A DNA stretch of 53,548 nucleotides from Clostridia bacterium (GTDB lineage: Bacteria > Bacillota > Clostridia > Christensenellales > Maliibacteriaceae): NCBI GenBank assembly GCA_017431145.1, contig JAFRLQ010000120.1, forward strand, positions 1-53,548. The letters are read 5' to 3'. The first letter of the stretch is position 1. The number at the start of each line of letters is the position of its first letter. The translations under genes and the position numbers were made by a program. The notes beneath the pieces are model-generated. The model was not told where the DNA came from, ran no database searches, and was given only the letters and a program-made list of their open reading frames with translations. Of the stretch, positions 1 through 7,719 are shown piece after piece.

Positions 1-79
1 AACAGATCACAGCAAAAAGACAGAACGACAAAACAAGAGACAACAAGACAAAGAACAAATCCAAAAGAAAAGGAAGAAG

Positions 80-132
80 AGGCATTCCTCCCCACCTTAC
101 GAAGTTGAAGATGGGGTATCCTGCCTTGTTTT
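80..132 (+). terminator. possible terminator of the gene upstream of the window
   Basis: An imperfect hairpin pairs AGGCA (80-84) with TGCCT (122-126) and CCCCA with TGGGG further in, and is followed by TGTTTTAG. The internal loop is large and the T run short, so this may be a weak terminator or only a leader structure of the next gene. The preceding 79 bases are almost free of T and contain no gene that I can see. Confidence 0.3.
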
Positions 133-189
133 AGATGAAACAAAGATCACAGACAAAACGGAACAATGAATCGGAGAGGAGAAACTGCC

Positions 190-1356
190 ATGTTTGATTT
201 TTCATCCATTCCTTTCTTTGACAACCATTCTCACAGGATCAATGTCGAAAACCGCGAGATCACGCCGCTCCAGCTGGGCGTCGCGTTTGCCCACGGCTGG
301 GGACCGGTCAATCCGGAAGGCAGAATGCCGGACTCGGCGGAAGTCGAAAACTGTGACGCGGAATATGCGTATCATGTGATGAATATGGGCGTGGTCAAAG
401 TGCTGATCAACCGCCTGGCCGAGAGATTCGGATGTGAGGCGGATGCCGGGACTGTCGTCAGTATCCGGAACGGGTTTACGAAGGAAGACGGTTACGGATA
501 TGCGAGATCCCTTTATGAGGAAGCGCGCATCGTGGGCGAAGTGGTCGACGATCCCGCAGTGTTCGGCGATCCTGTGCTGAACTGTTTTCCGACAAGGATC
601 TACCGCCTGTTCCAGATGGATCCTTTCTTCAGAAACCTTCTCCGGTCCGCGGCTTCCTACGACGAACTGAAAAAGATCTTTACCGGTACCGTCCGCGAGC
701 GGCTTGCGGAAGGATTCATCGGGATCAAATGCCACGTGTTCGAACTGTGCGCCGGTCCTCTGCGCATCGTGGAAGACGGTGAAGCCGCAGCCTGCTTCGA
801 TGCGGCGAGGGCGGGAGACAGGGCAGCCTTCGAGACTGTCTACCTTGCAGTTTTTGAACAGGTGCTTCTTCTGACACAGGAACTGAACTTCACGGTGCAT
901 ATCCATACAGGCTGCACCGGCAATCCGAATGACCTGCAGACGAGCACCGATCCCTACAGGATCACCCCGATCCTGCACGATCCGCGTTTTTACGCATCAC
1001 GTATCGTGTTCCTTCACGGGAATCCGCCGGATTTCGGACATGACGCATGGATCTGTCACGGTTATCCGAATGTGTGGATGGATCTGGGATGGACGGCGCC
1101 ATGGGTCTCGATGAATATGGACGCGGTCCTGAAAGAGGTGCTTTCGATGGCGCCGCATTCCAAGATCATGTTCGGTTCGGGTCAGCATGACCACGCGGAG
1201 GTGTCCTGGCTTGCGGCGTATATTGCAAGATCTTCTCTGGAACGGGTCATGGAGGAACAGGTCCGATACGGACTTCTGTCAGAAAAACAGGCTGTGGAGA
1301 CCGCGGGACTCCTGTTGTACAAAAACGCGTACCGCCTCTACGGCATCACGGACTGA
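190..1356 (+). CDS. amidohydrolase family protein (metal-dependent, FluG-N-like)
   Basis: A 388-residue protein with the TIM-barrel amidohydrolase (Amidohydro_2-type) pattern. Visible metal-site candidates are H13-x-H15 (DNHSHR), H237-x-H239 (HIHTG), H276 (FLHG) and D334 in FGSGQHDH; a lysine in GIKCH (about residue 180) could be a bridging residue. The end of the barrel (KIMFGS, then a helix and YKNAYRLYGI) resembles the amidohydrolase domain found alone or fused to glutamine synthetase in FluG-type proteins. ATG 190 is chosen over the in-frame ATG 166 because GGAGAGGAG lies just upstream of it. No signal peptide, so it is cytoplasmic. The substrate cannot be read from the sequence. It stands alone, convergent with the MATE gene. 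Confidence 0.8.
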   Translation: MFDFSSIPFFDNHSHRINVENREITPLQLGVAFAHGWGPVNPEGRMPDSAEVENCDAEYAYHVMNMGVVKVLINRLAERFGCEADAGTVVSIRNGFTKEDGYGYARSLYEEARIVGEVVDDPAVFGDPVLNCFPTRIYRLFQMDPFFRNLLRSAASYDELKKIFTGTVRERLAEGFIGIKCHVFELCAGPLRIVEDGEAAACFDAARAGDRAAFETVYLAVFEQVLLLTQELNFTVHIHTGCTGNPNDLQTSTDPYRITPILHDPRFYASRIVFLHGNPPDFGHDAWICHGYPNVWMDLGWTAPWVSMNMDAVLKEVLSMAPHSKIMFGSGQHDHAEVSWLAAYIARSSLERVMEEQVRYGLLSEKQAVETAGLLLYKNAYRLYGITD

Positions 1357-1387
1357 CAGCCGATCCTGATCAAAAGCAGTGAAATAA

Positions 1388-1425
1388 TGTCACCGTTGTC
1401 AATGACAGCGGTGACAATTTCTTTG
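1388..1425. terminator. bidirectional terminator between convergent genes
   Basis: The inverted repeat TGTCACCG (1388-1395) / CGGTGACA (1409-1416) contains a second inner pairing (GTC/GAC). It is followed by ATTTCTTT on the plus strand, and reading leftward by TTATTTC, so it can serve both the amidohydrolase and the MATE gene. Confidence 0.6.
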
Positions 1426-1437
1426 GAAAGAAAAAAA

Positions 1438-2859
1438 TCATTTCAGGTTATTCGCGGCAAGATAGCGCTGGTGCACGATGAAGGAGAGGGTGACGGTGAG
1501 CACGTCCGCCGCGAGCTGCGCCCAGACGATGCCGTACATCCCGAAGATCCGGTTCATGAGAAACAGCATGGGGATATTGAACGCGACCCAGCGCATGACG
1601 GCGAGGAAGAACGCGTATCCGCCCTTGCCGTAACTGTTGAACAGGTGCACGTGGAAGAAACTGAGGAACATGAGGACCGTGGCGAGGCTTCTCGCGCGCA
1701 GGAAGGAAGTCCCCAGCGCGACCGTTTCTGTGTCCGCGATGAAGAAGCGCATGATATACGGCGCAAAGATCTCGTAGAGCGTGATCGCGGCGACGGCGCA
1801 GATGATGCCCAGCGTGCGGGAGAACCGGATCACCTCGCGCATGCGTTTGTAATTTCCGGAGGAATAGTTGTATGCGACGATGGGGACCATGCCCTGGCAG
1901 ATCCCGACGCCGATATTGAGCGGCAGACGCTCCGCCTTGAGAACGATGCCGACCGCGGCGACCGCAGTGTTGGTATAGGAGGCCATCAGCCGCCCGATCA
2001 CGATGTAGTCCAGATCGAAGAGGAAACCCGCGATGGAGGAGGGGATGCCGACGCTGAAGACCTTGGCAAGGTGGGCGCGTTCCGGGAAGACGCGAGGCGA
2101 TTCCAGTTTCAGGACGCGGTCCGGCCCGAGGCGCTTTATCATAATGATGAAGTACAGGCAGGAGAGACAGTTGGAGATGCACGTCGCGACGCCGGCGCCC
2201 ACGATCTCCATGCCGCGCGGGAAAAGCACGAACATGAACAGAGGGTCCAGCGCGATGTTGATCACGCCGCCCATCGTGACGCCGAATCCGGCTTTTCTGG
2301 ATTCCCCGATGCTGCGCATGAGATTGGCAAGCACATTGGTCATGACCGTGGGAATGCCGCCGAAGACGATGACGCACATGGCATACGCACGCGCGTAGTC
2401 GTGCGTGTCTGCACCTACGCCCAGAAGACGCAGCAGCGGCTCCATGAACAGCAGTACGCCGAGCGCAAAGACGGCGCCGATCATGAGCGAGAACCACATC
2501 GAGAAACTTGCCACATGACGCGCATTGTCCGGATCATGTTTGCCGAGGAGACGGGATATCTGCGCACCGCCGCCTACACCGGCGATGCCCGCAAGCGCGA
2601 TGCAGATATTGAAAACAGGCAGGATCAGTGAAGCGCCGGCCACCATAAGGGGATTATTGACGCGTCCGATGAAAAAAGTGTCCGCGATGTTGTAGAACAG
2701 TACGATCAGCTGCCCGATGATTGTCGGCACAGCCATTGTGCGCACGGCCCTGGCTACGGGCATGCGCTCGAAGATCTCGGTATTGTCTCTGATTTTTCTG
2801 GCGGCTGTCATACGATGCGGAAGATCCTTTCCTGTCGCTGGATGCGTTAATCTTACCAT
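1438..2859 (-). CDS. MATE family efflux transporter (MepA-like)
   Basis: A 473-residue polytopic membrane protein of the MATE (multi-antimicrobial extrusion) family, which exports cationic drugs or metabolites in exchange for Na+ or H+. The hydrophobic segments are spaced as in the usual 12-helix, two-bundle fold. Typical stretches are the N-terminal AVPTIIGQLIVLFYNIADTF and the GVGGGAQISRLLG loop, with the matching IVGAGVATCIS in the second repeat region. The start at 2859 is chosen because GGAGGTG precedes it by about 8 bases on the minus strand; an upstream in-frame start at 2973 would add a charged, non-family extension. Transcribed divergently from the putP-like gene. Substrate unknown. 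Confidence 0.9.
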   Translation of the reverse strand: MVRLTHPATGKDLPHRMTAARKIRDNTEIFERMPVARAVRTMAVPTIIGQLIVLFYNIADTFFIGRVNNPLMVAGASLILPVFNICIALAGIAGVGGGAQISRLLGKHDPDNARHVASFSMWFSLMIGAVFALGVLLFMEPLLRLLGVGADTHDYARAYAMCVIVFGGIPTVMTNVLANLMRSIGESRKAGFGVTMGGVINIALDPLFMFVLFPRGMEIVGAGVATCISNCLSCLYFIIMIKRLGPDRVLKLESPRVFPERAHLAKVFSVGIPSSIAGFLFDLDYIVIGRLMASYTNTAVAAVGIVLKAERLPLNIGVGICQGMVPIVAYNYSSGNYKRMREVIRFSRTLGIICAVAAITLYEIFAPYIMRFFIADTETVALGTSFLRARSLATVLMFLSFFHVHLFNSYGKGGYAFFLAVMRWVAFNIPMLFLMNRIFGMYGIVWAQLAADVLTVTLSFIVHQRYLAANNLK

Positions 2860-2927
2860 AAGATACACCTCCGTGTGACAGGCGGGAGTCATTGAGGATG
2901 CATTTTGAATATTTTTTCGTTTTTCTG

Positions 2928-2955
2928 TTGATTTCATTCCTTCGGATGGTATAAT
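2928..2955 (+). promoter_or_regulatory. promoter of the putP-like gene
   Basis: TTGATT (2928-2933), a 16-base spacer, then TATAAT (2950-2955) preceded by TGG, giving an extended -10. It points into the sodium/solute symporter gene. Confidence 0.65.
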
Positions 2956-2976
2956 GCCGATGTTTATGGACATTTA

Positions 2977-3004
2977 TTCATAATATGTATGAAAAAAATT
3001 CATA
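2977..3004. promoter_or_regulatory. possible operator palindrome in the putP leader
   Basis: TTCATA-ATATG-TATGAA (2977-2993) is a perfect 6-bp inverted repeat with a 5-base spacer just downstream of the -10 element. A third TTCATA follows at about 2999-3004. Its position at the likely transcription start fits a repressor site, but the short arms are AT-rich and could be chance. Confidence 0.35.
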
Positions 3005-3021
3005 GTAGGAGCGTATGAGCA

Positions 3022-4467
3022 ATGGTTTACACGGAGATGATCATTTTTATCATCTATTTCCTCTTCATGATCGGCATCGGTCTGTACTTCTTTTTGAAGT
3101 CCAAGGGGAACAACGAAAAGGACTATTTCCTCGGCGGACGGAAGATGGGTCCCTGGGTGTCGGCGCTTTCAGCAGGCGCGTCGGACATGAGCGCATGGGT
3201 CCTGATGGGACTTCCCGCGTCGATCTATCTCCTTGGTATGGGGCAGACATGGATCGCTATCGGTCTTCTTCTGGGCTATGCCCTCAGCTGGATCTTTGAG
3301 GCGCCGCGTCTGAGACGTTTTTCGATCGAGGCGAACGACTCGATCACGATCCCACAGTATCTGACGAACCGTTTTCTCGCTTCGCACGGCGTGCTTCGGA
3401 TCATCTGCGCCATCATCTTTATCGTTGCTTACACCGTCTATGCCGCGTCCAGTATCAAGGCATGCGGGACGCTGTTCCACACCGTGATCGGGATCGACGC
3501 GACGGTGGCGATGTATATCGCGGCGGCGATCATCATCCTGTACACGTTCCTGGGCGGCTTCAAGGCGGTCAGCTGGACAGACTTCTTCCAGGGCATGCTG
3601 ATGCTCGCGGCGCTGATGATCGCGCCGATCTTCGCGCTTGTTCTGGTCAACAGCGGTTCCGCTGTGTCGCATCCGCTGCCTGACGGCTTCATGAGTTTCG
3701 CGTCCGACTGGCGTGACATCGTGTCCGGACTGGGATGGGGCCTTGGCTATTTCGGCATGCCGCACATCATCGTGCGGTTCATGGCGATCCGCTCCAATAA
3801 AGAACTGAAAAAATCCTCCGTGATCGGTATCTCCTGGACGACAGTCATCCTGACGATGTCTGCTCTTGCGGCAGTGGCAGGCCGGCTTCTGCTGGGCGAG
3901 ATCGAGGATTCGTCCACAGTTTTCATCACGATGGCGAGGACGATCTTCCCGCCTGTCATCTCCGGTATCCTGCTTTCCGCGATCCTCGCAGCGGCGATGA
4001 GCACGGCGGATTCCCAGCTTCTTGCTTCCGCTTCCGCCTTCGCGAGCGACGTGTACAAGCCTGTTTTCCGCAAGAAGGCATCGGATAAGGAAATGCTTTG
4101 GATCAGCCGCGCGGTCGTCATGGTGATCGCGGTGGCGGCGCTTGTGATCGCTGCGAACCCCAAAAGCGGCACGATCATGGGACTTGTAGAAAACGCCTGG
4201 GGCATGTTCGGCGCGGCGTTCGGACCGGTGATCCTGCTGTCCCTGTTCTGGAAAAAACTGCACTTTGCAGGCGCAGTGGCGGGTATCTCCGCCGGCGCGC
4301 TGGTGGATATTCTATGGCTTATCCTTCTGAAGGGAACAGGAGTGTATGAGATCGTTCCCGGATTCATCGTGGGTCTTCTCGCGGCGGTCATCGTATCCAA
4401 GATCGCAGGCGATCCGTCCAAGGAGGTACAGGATCTTTTCGACCGGGCTGTGGTATCCGAGAAATAA
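3022..4467 (+). CDS. putP: sodium/proline symporter (SSS family)
   Basis: A 481-residue transporter of the solute:sodium symporter family, predicted to import L-proline with Na+ across the cytoplasmic membrane. It has about 13 hydrophobic segments. The GASDMSAW motif places Asp and Ser at exactly residues 55 and 57, the positions known as Na+-site residues in Escherichia coli PutP; MSTADSQLLASASAFASDVYK (about 326-346) is the family signature near the second Na+-site segment (Ser327/Thr328). ATG 3022 follows TAGGAG at a spacing of about 10 bases. It is monocistronic: its own promoter lies at 2928-2955 and a terminator follows. Proline specificity is inferred from overall similarity to PutP; a related solute is possible. 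Confidence 0.88.
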   Translation: MVYTEMIIFIIYFLFMIGIGLYFFLKSKGNNEKDYFLGGRKMGPWVSALSAGASDMSAWVLMGLPASIYLLGMGQTWIAIGLLLGYALSWIFEAPRLRRFSIEANDSITIPQYLTNRFLASHGVLRIICAIIFIVAYTVYAASSIKACGTLFHTVIGIDATVAMYIAAAIIILYTFLGGFKAVSWTDFFQGMLMLAALMIAPIFALVLVNSGSAVSHPLPDGFMSFASDWRDIVSGLGWGLGYFGMPHIIVRFMAIRSNKELKKSSVIGISWTTVILTMSALAAVAGRLLLGEIEDSSTVFITMARTIFPPVISGILLSAILAAAMSTADSQLLASASAFASDVYKPVFRKKASDKEMLWISRAVVMVIAVAALVIAANPKSGTIMGLVENAWGMFGAAFGPVILLSLFWKKLHFAGAVAGISAGALVDILWLILLKGTGVYEIVPGFIVGLLAAVIVSKIAGDPSKEVQDLFDRAVVSEK

Positions 4468-4490
4468 CAGAACAACCTTGAAAGACAAAC

Positions 4491-4533
4491 GGAGGGGACC
4501 TGTTCCGGAGCGGAGCCGGCGCCCCTCCTTTTC
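4491..4533 (+). terminator. Rho-independent terminator after putP
   Basis: GGAGGGG (4491-4497) pairs with CCCCTCC (4522-4528) around a GC-rich loop and is followed by TTTTCG. Confidence 0.65.
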
Positions 4534-4567
4534 GAACACACAGAACGACAGTTCAGACAATCGTAAG

Positions 4568-4596
4568 ATGACAAACAGGGCTGTGTTTATTAAAAT
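4568..4596 (+). promoter_or_regulatory. candidate promoter of the alarmone synthetase gene
   Basis: ATGACA (4568-4573), a 17-base spacer and TAAAAT (4591-4596), 36 bases before the TTG start. The match to consensus is moderate. Confidence 0.45.
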
Positions 4597-4631
4597 AAGA
4601 TTAAAGAAAGAACGGACGGGAGGCGGTTGAT

Positions 4632-5321
4632 TTGAAGGAAGCAATTGCCCGGATCAAAAAAGAGAGCGAATTGTTTCAGGGCGAGATCCAGGATTTCACC
4701 ACACTGATGCAGATCTACCGGTCTGCCATCAAGGAGGTCCAGACGAAACTGGAGATCCTGGACGATACGTTCAAGACGCGCTATTCGCACAATCCGATCC
4801 ATCATATCGAGTCGAGGCTGAAGGCCCCGACCAGCATTGCGCTGAAACTGGAGCGCCGGGACCTGCCCATGACGATCAAATCCATGGAGGAAGGGATCGA
4901 CGACATCGCCGGGATCCGTGTGATCTGCAACTATGTGGAGGACATCGCCACGGTAGAGGAACTGCTGCTGTCGCAGGACGACGTGACGCTGCTCAAGCGG
5001 AAGGATTACATCACGGAGCCCAAGGAGAACGGATACAGGAGCCTGCATCTGATCGTCGGCATTCCGGTATATTTCGCGGAGGGGAAACGCCTGACAAAGG
5101 TGGAGGTCCAGCTGCGCACCATCGCGATGGATATGTGGGCGAGCCTCGAACACAAGCTGCGCTATAAGCTGAAGGTAGGGGAGATCTCGGAGGAGACGCG
5201 CCTGAGCCTGCGCGCCTGTTCGGATGAGCTGAGCAGGATCGACGAGGAGATGCAGAACATTTACCGCGAGGTCGTGAAGGAGCGCCCTGCACCTGTGAGA
5301 CGTCACCCGGTAAGGGAGTGA
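4632..5321 (+). CDS. small alarmone synthetase, GTP pyrophosphokinase family (RelQ/YjbM type)
   Basis: A 229-residue single-domain RelA/SpoT-type synthetase. It would transfer pyrophosphate from ATP to GTP or GDP to make (p)ppGpp, without the hydrolase and regulatory domains of long Rel proteins. Diagnostic segments are HHIESRLKAPTSIALKLER (about 56-74), DIAGIRVIC (about 91-99), EPKENGYRSLHLIV with N133-H139 (the conserved G/YRSLH substrate site), and VEVQLRTIAMDMWASLEHKL (about 156-175). The C-terminal helices are those used for tetramer formation in RelQ proteins. Translation starts at TTG 4632 after GGGAGGCGG. The next gene starts 7 bases after its stop, so the two are probably cotranscribed. 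Confidence 0.9.
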   Translation: MKEAIARIKKESELFQGEIQDFTTLMQIYRSAIKEVQTKLEILDDTFKTRYSHNPIHHIESRLKAPTSIALKLERRDLPMTIKSMEEGIDDIAGIRVICNYVEDIATVEELLLSQDDVTLLKRKDYITEPKENGYRSLHLIVGIPVYFAEGKRLTKVEVQLRTIAMDMWASLEHKLRYKLKVGEISEETRLSLRACSDELSRIDEEMQNIYREVVKERPAPVRRHPVRE

Positions 5322-5327
5322 GCATGC

Positions 5328-5816
5328 ATGAACAAAGAAAAAAAGAAACGGAAAACGAGACGGGATCTGCTGCTTCTGGCGGCGGTCCTTCTTGCAATCA
5401 CGGTCGCCGCGGTTGCGGTCATGCCGCTGGTCATGTCCGCACACTATCTTTCGCAGTACAAGGCGTTCGAGGCGGATATGATCCGGCGGACGCTGGAGGC
5501 GAAGCGGTCGGGAGATTTTGACGCGACGCTGGACGGTGAGGCCGTACCGGTGAGCATGGAGCAGATCGAAGCGATGCAGGCGCTTCTGGTGAAGAAGGGA
5601 CCGGGCATTCGGGACAGGAAAAGACCGGAAGAGGAAGGTCTCAGGATCCGGCTGGGAGAGACACAGATGATCCTGGCGCCGATGAAACTCAAGGGAAGCG
5701 GTCTGAAGCGGGAGACCGGCGTGCAGATCCGCTACGTCTACGCGAACGGGAAGGAATTCGCGTATGATACGGATGAATTCAGCTTCGATCAGATCCTGAG
5801 GATGTTCGGGGACTGA
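5328..5816 (+). CDS. membrane-anchored hypothetical protein
   Basis: A 162-residue protein that I do not recognise. A very basic N-terminus (residues 1-13, mostly Lys/Arg) is followed by one hydrophobic segment (about 14-37), predicting an N-in membrane anchor and an external domain of about 120 residues. The external part alternates short beta-like and charged stretches and ends in FSFDQILRMFGD. It follows the alarmone synthetase by 7 bases, with AAGGGAG as its ribosome binding site. The pairing suggests shared transcription but does not prove a functional link. Confidence 0.65.
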   Translation: MNKEKKKRKTRRDLLLLAAVLLAITVAAVAVMPLVMSAHYLSQYKAFEADMIRRTLEAKRSGDFDATLDGEAVPVSMEQIEAMQALLVKKGPGIRDRKRPEEEGLRIRLGETQMILAPMKLKGSGLKRETGVQIRYVYANGKEFAYDTDEFSFDQILRMFGD

Positions 5817-5834
5817 TCGAAAGAGAAAAAACAA

Positions 5835-5871
5835 GGACCGTCATGATCCAACAAACGGGTCATGACGGTCC
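5835..5871. terminator. strong bidirectional terminator
   Basis: A perfect 12-bp inverted repeat GGACCGTCATGA (5835-5846) / TCATGACGGTCC (5860-5871). Read on the minus strand it is followed by TTGTTTTTTCTC, an excellent terminator for the zinc peptidase gene; on the plus strand the tail is GATTCGTTT. Confidence 0.8.
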
Positions 5872-5886
5872 GATTCGTTTCAGGCG

Positions 5887-6594
5887 TTATCTGCGGCGTC
5901 TGCCTCCGAACAGAAGCACGAGACGCAGGAACTGGAGCATGGCGGACAGCGCCGCTGCGACGTAGGTCATGGCGGCCGCGTTCAGCATGGCGCGCGCCTG
6001 CGGGATCTCGTCCTGCGTGAGATATCCGCCGCGTTCGATGGCGGCGAGCGCGCGTCTGGAAGCGTTCAGCTCCACGGGGAGCGTGATCAGCTGGAAGAGG
6101 AGGATCAGGAAATATAGGATGATGGCGGCGTCCAGCATCCACTGGCTGCCCACGAACATTCCGATCAGAAGGATCGGGAACACCGCGTGGGAGGAGATGC
6201 TCACGACAGGCGCCATCGCGTTGCGGAACTGCAGCATCGCGTAGCCGTCATGATGCTGGCAGGCGTGCCCGACTTCATGCGCCGCGATCCCGATCGCCGC
6301 GATCGTCGGATTCTGATAGACGTCTCCGCTCAGGTGCAGGACCTTGTTCCTGGGATCGTAGTTGTCCGTAAGATTCCCGGCAACAGGTTCAATGGGTACG
6401 TCATAGATGCCGTTGTCACGCAGCAGCTGCTGTGCGAGCCAGGCGCCTGTGATGCCGCGCCGGTTGGGCACGGTGGAATATTTAGAATAGGCGTTGCGGA
6501 CTTTCGCCTGCGCGATGATGCCGAGGATCAGACCAGGCAGAAGCAGCAGAATCGTCCAGTCCCAGTACATGGTCGGCATATAGTAGCCATACAT
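5887..6594 (-). CDS. neutral zinc metallopeptidase (YugP family)
   Basis: A 235-residue integral membrane protein of the YugP/Zn_peptidase_2 family. The zinc-binding HEVGH motif is at residues 106-110, between an N-terminal membrane segment (about 12-30) and a pair of hydrophobic segments (about 130-170). A Tyr-rich N-terminus (YGYYMPTMYWDW) and a C-terminal GGRRRR tail are also typical. It is expected to be a membrane-bound protease; its substrates are not established for the family. ATG 6594 is chosen because AGAAGGG lies 6 bases upstream; a TTG at 6600 is in frame but too close to that site. Confidence 0.85.
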   Translation of the reverse strand: MYGYYMPTMYWDWTILLLLPGLILGIIAQAKVRNAYSKYSTVPNRRGITGAWLAQQLLRDNGIYDVPIEPVAGNLTDNYDPRNKVLHLSGDVYQNPTIAAIGIAAHEVGHACQHHDGYAMLQFRNAMAPVVSISSHAVFPILLIGMFVGSQWMLDAAIILYFLILLFQLITLPVELNASRRALAAIERGGYLTQDEIPQARAMLNAAAMTYVAAALSAMLQFLRLVLLFGGRRRR

Positions 6595-6627
6595 AGGCAA
6601 CCCTTCTTTCCTTTCTTGGACTGTGTC

Positions 6628-6658
6628 TATAATGACACGTCATGTGGCGGAAAGTCAA
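6628..6658 (-). promoter_or_regulatory. weak candidate promoter of the zinc peptidase gene
   Basis: On the minus strand TTGACT (6658-6653) is a good -35 element. The best -10 candidates (CATTAT or ATTATA, 6634-6628) sit at spacings of 18-19 bases, so the assignment is tentative. Confidence 0.3.
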
Positions 6659-6743
6659 TTTAAGGCTGCTGCTAAGCCGTACAAAGATGTCTCAAATATG
6701 CTTTTTTGTGACTGAACACTGCTTCATTTCGCAGGAAACTGCG

Positions 6744-6771
6744 ATTCAATTAAGCGTTTACTTAATTGAAT
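6744..6771. promoter_or_regulatory. operator palindrome of the ArsR-chrA operon
   Basis: A perfect 11-bp inverted repeat ATTCAATTAAG / CTTAATTGAAT with a 6-base spacer (CGTTTA), 43 bases before the ArsR-type regulator gene. It overlaps the -35 element of the promoter. The size, AT-rich arms and position fit a dimeric ArsR/SmtB repressor site. That the product of the next gene binds it is inference. Confidence 0.75.
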
Positions 6772-6785
6772 GGACTGACTATAAT
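6757..6785 (+). promoter_or_regulatory. promoter of the ArsR-chrA operon
   Basis: TTTACT (6757-6762), a 17-base spacer and TATAAT (6780-6785). The -35 element lies in the spacer and right arm of the palindrome, so repressor binding would block polymerase. Confidence 0.65.
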
Positions 6786-6814
6786 GAAAGAGATCTCATT
6801 TTCAGGAGGATGAA

Positions 6815-7141
6815 ATGAAAGATCTGACTGTTCTGCTCAAGGCGCTGGGAGACCCTACGCGGCTTGAGATCTACCGCCGTCTTCTGGAACGCAGGCACTG
6901 CGTCCGTTCCCTGTCCCGTTCTCTCGGGATCACGGAGTCTGCGGTGTCCCAGCACCTGAAGATCCTGCGGGAAGCGGGTCTTGTGGCGGGGGAAAAATAC
7001 GGCCGTCATACGCATTATCTGCCCTGCGCGGAGACGCTGACATTTTTGTCCGGGGCCTTTTCAGACATGCGCGCGGCAGCGGACGCGCTGGAGAGCACAC
7101 CGGGGATATGCAGATGCGCGTACAGAAGAAAGGAGGAATAG
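6815..7141 (+). CDS. ArsR/SmtB family transcriptional repressor
   Basis: A 108-residue winged-helix regulator. The recognition-helix region is ESAVSQHLKILREAGLV (about residues 44-60), followed by the wing GEKYGRHTHYLPC. It starts as ArsR proteins do (LLKALGDPTRLEIYRRLLE). Cysteines occur at about residues 28, 70 and 103, but there is no classic adjacent ELCVCDL metal box; the inducer is therefore unclear, and the partner genes suggest an oxyanion such as chromate. AGGAGG precedes the ATG. Its stop overlaps the ribosome-binding region of chrA-1, so the three genes form an operon that this protein probably represses. Confidence 0.85.
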   Translation: MKDLTVLLKALGDPTRLEIYRRLLERRHCVRSLSRSLGITESAVSQHLKILREAGLVAGEKYGRHTHYLPCAETLTFLSGAFSDMRAAADALESTPGICRCAYRRKEE

Positions 7142-7143
7142 TG

Positions 7144-7719
7144 ATGCCTGTTCTGCCGGAACTGTTCTTTTCGTTTGCGAAGATCGGACTGTTCACGTTC
7201 GGCGGCGGTCATGCCATGATCGCGCTGATCGAGCGGGAATGTGTTCAGAAAAAACAGTGGATCACTCACGAGGACATGATGAACTTGATCGTAGTGGCGG
7301 AATCGACGCCGGGGCCCATCGCGCTGAACTGCGCGACATACGTGGGATGGAAAAAGAAAAAACTGGCAGGAGCCTTGACCGCGACGCTGGGGATGATCCT
7401 GCCGTCCTTTCTGATCATCTACGCGATCTCGCTTTGGCTGGAGGGTTTTCTTGAGATCGGATGGGTCGCTTCGGCGTTTCGCGGGATCAAGGTAGCGGTC
7501 GGGATCCTCATGATCGACGCGGCGGTGACCATGATCCGCAAAATGCCCAAAAAGACGCTTCCGTGCCTGATCGTCGGCCTGTCCTTCACGATCATGTGCG
7601 CGGTGAACTTTCTTGGACTGAAACTGTCGTCCCTGACACTGATGCTGGCAGCAGGCGCGGTCAGTCTCGCTGTGTTTTTTGTCAGGCGTTCTGCGAAACG
7701 GAAGGGGAGAGACGCATGA
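7144..7719 (+). CDS. chrA: chromate transporter, first half (short-chain ChrA)
   Basis: A 191-residue membrane protein with a single CHR domain. Family hallmarks are FTFGGGHAMIALIERE near the N-terminus and the AESTPGPIALNCATYVG motif at about residues 54-70, followed by hydrophobic segments ending in a basic tail. Long ChrA proteins carry two such halves in one chain; here the halves are separate genes, as in the short-chain type where both halves are needed. The family effluxes chromate by an ion-coupled route, but in anaerobes the true substrate is uncertain. ATG 7144 is chosen because AGGAGG is 7 bases upstream; a GTG at 7141 is adjacent. The gene overlaps the next by 4 bases (ATGA). Confidence 0.85.
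   Translation: MPVLPELFFSFAKIGLFTFGGGHAMIALIERECVQKKQWITHEDMMNLIVVAESTPGPIALNCATYVGWKKKKLAGALTATLGMILPSFLIIYAISLWLEGFLEIGWVASAFRGIKVAVGILMIDAAVTMIRKMPKKTLPCLIVGLSFTIMCAVNFLGLKLSSLTLMLAAGAVSLAVFFVRRSAKRKGRDA

Noticed and set aside
1387-2631. 414-codon plus-strand frame opposite the MATE gene
   Set aside because: Its translation is extremely rich in His/Asp/Glu/Arg with no motif, whereas the minus frame is a complete MATE transporter with a proper start.
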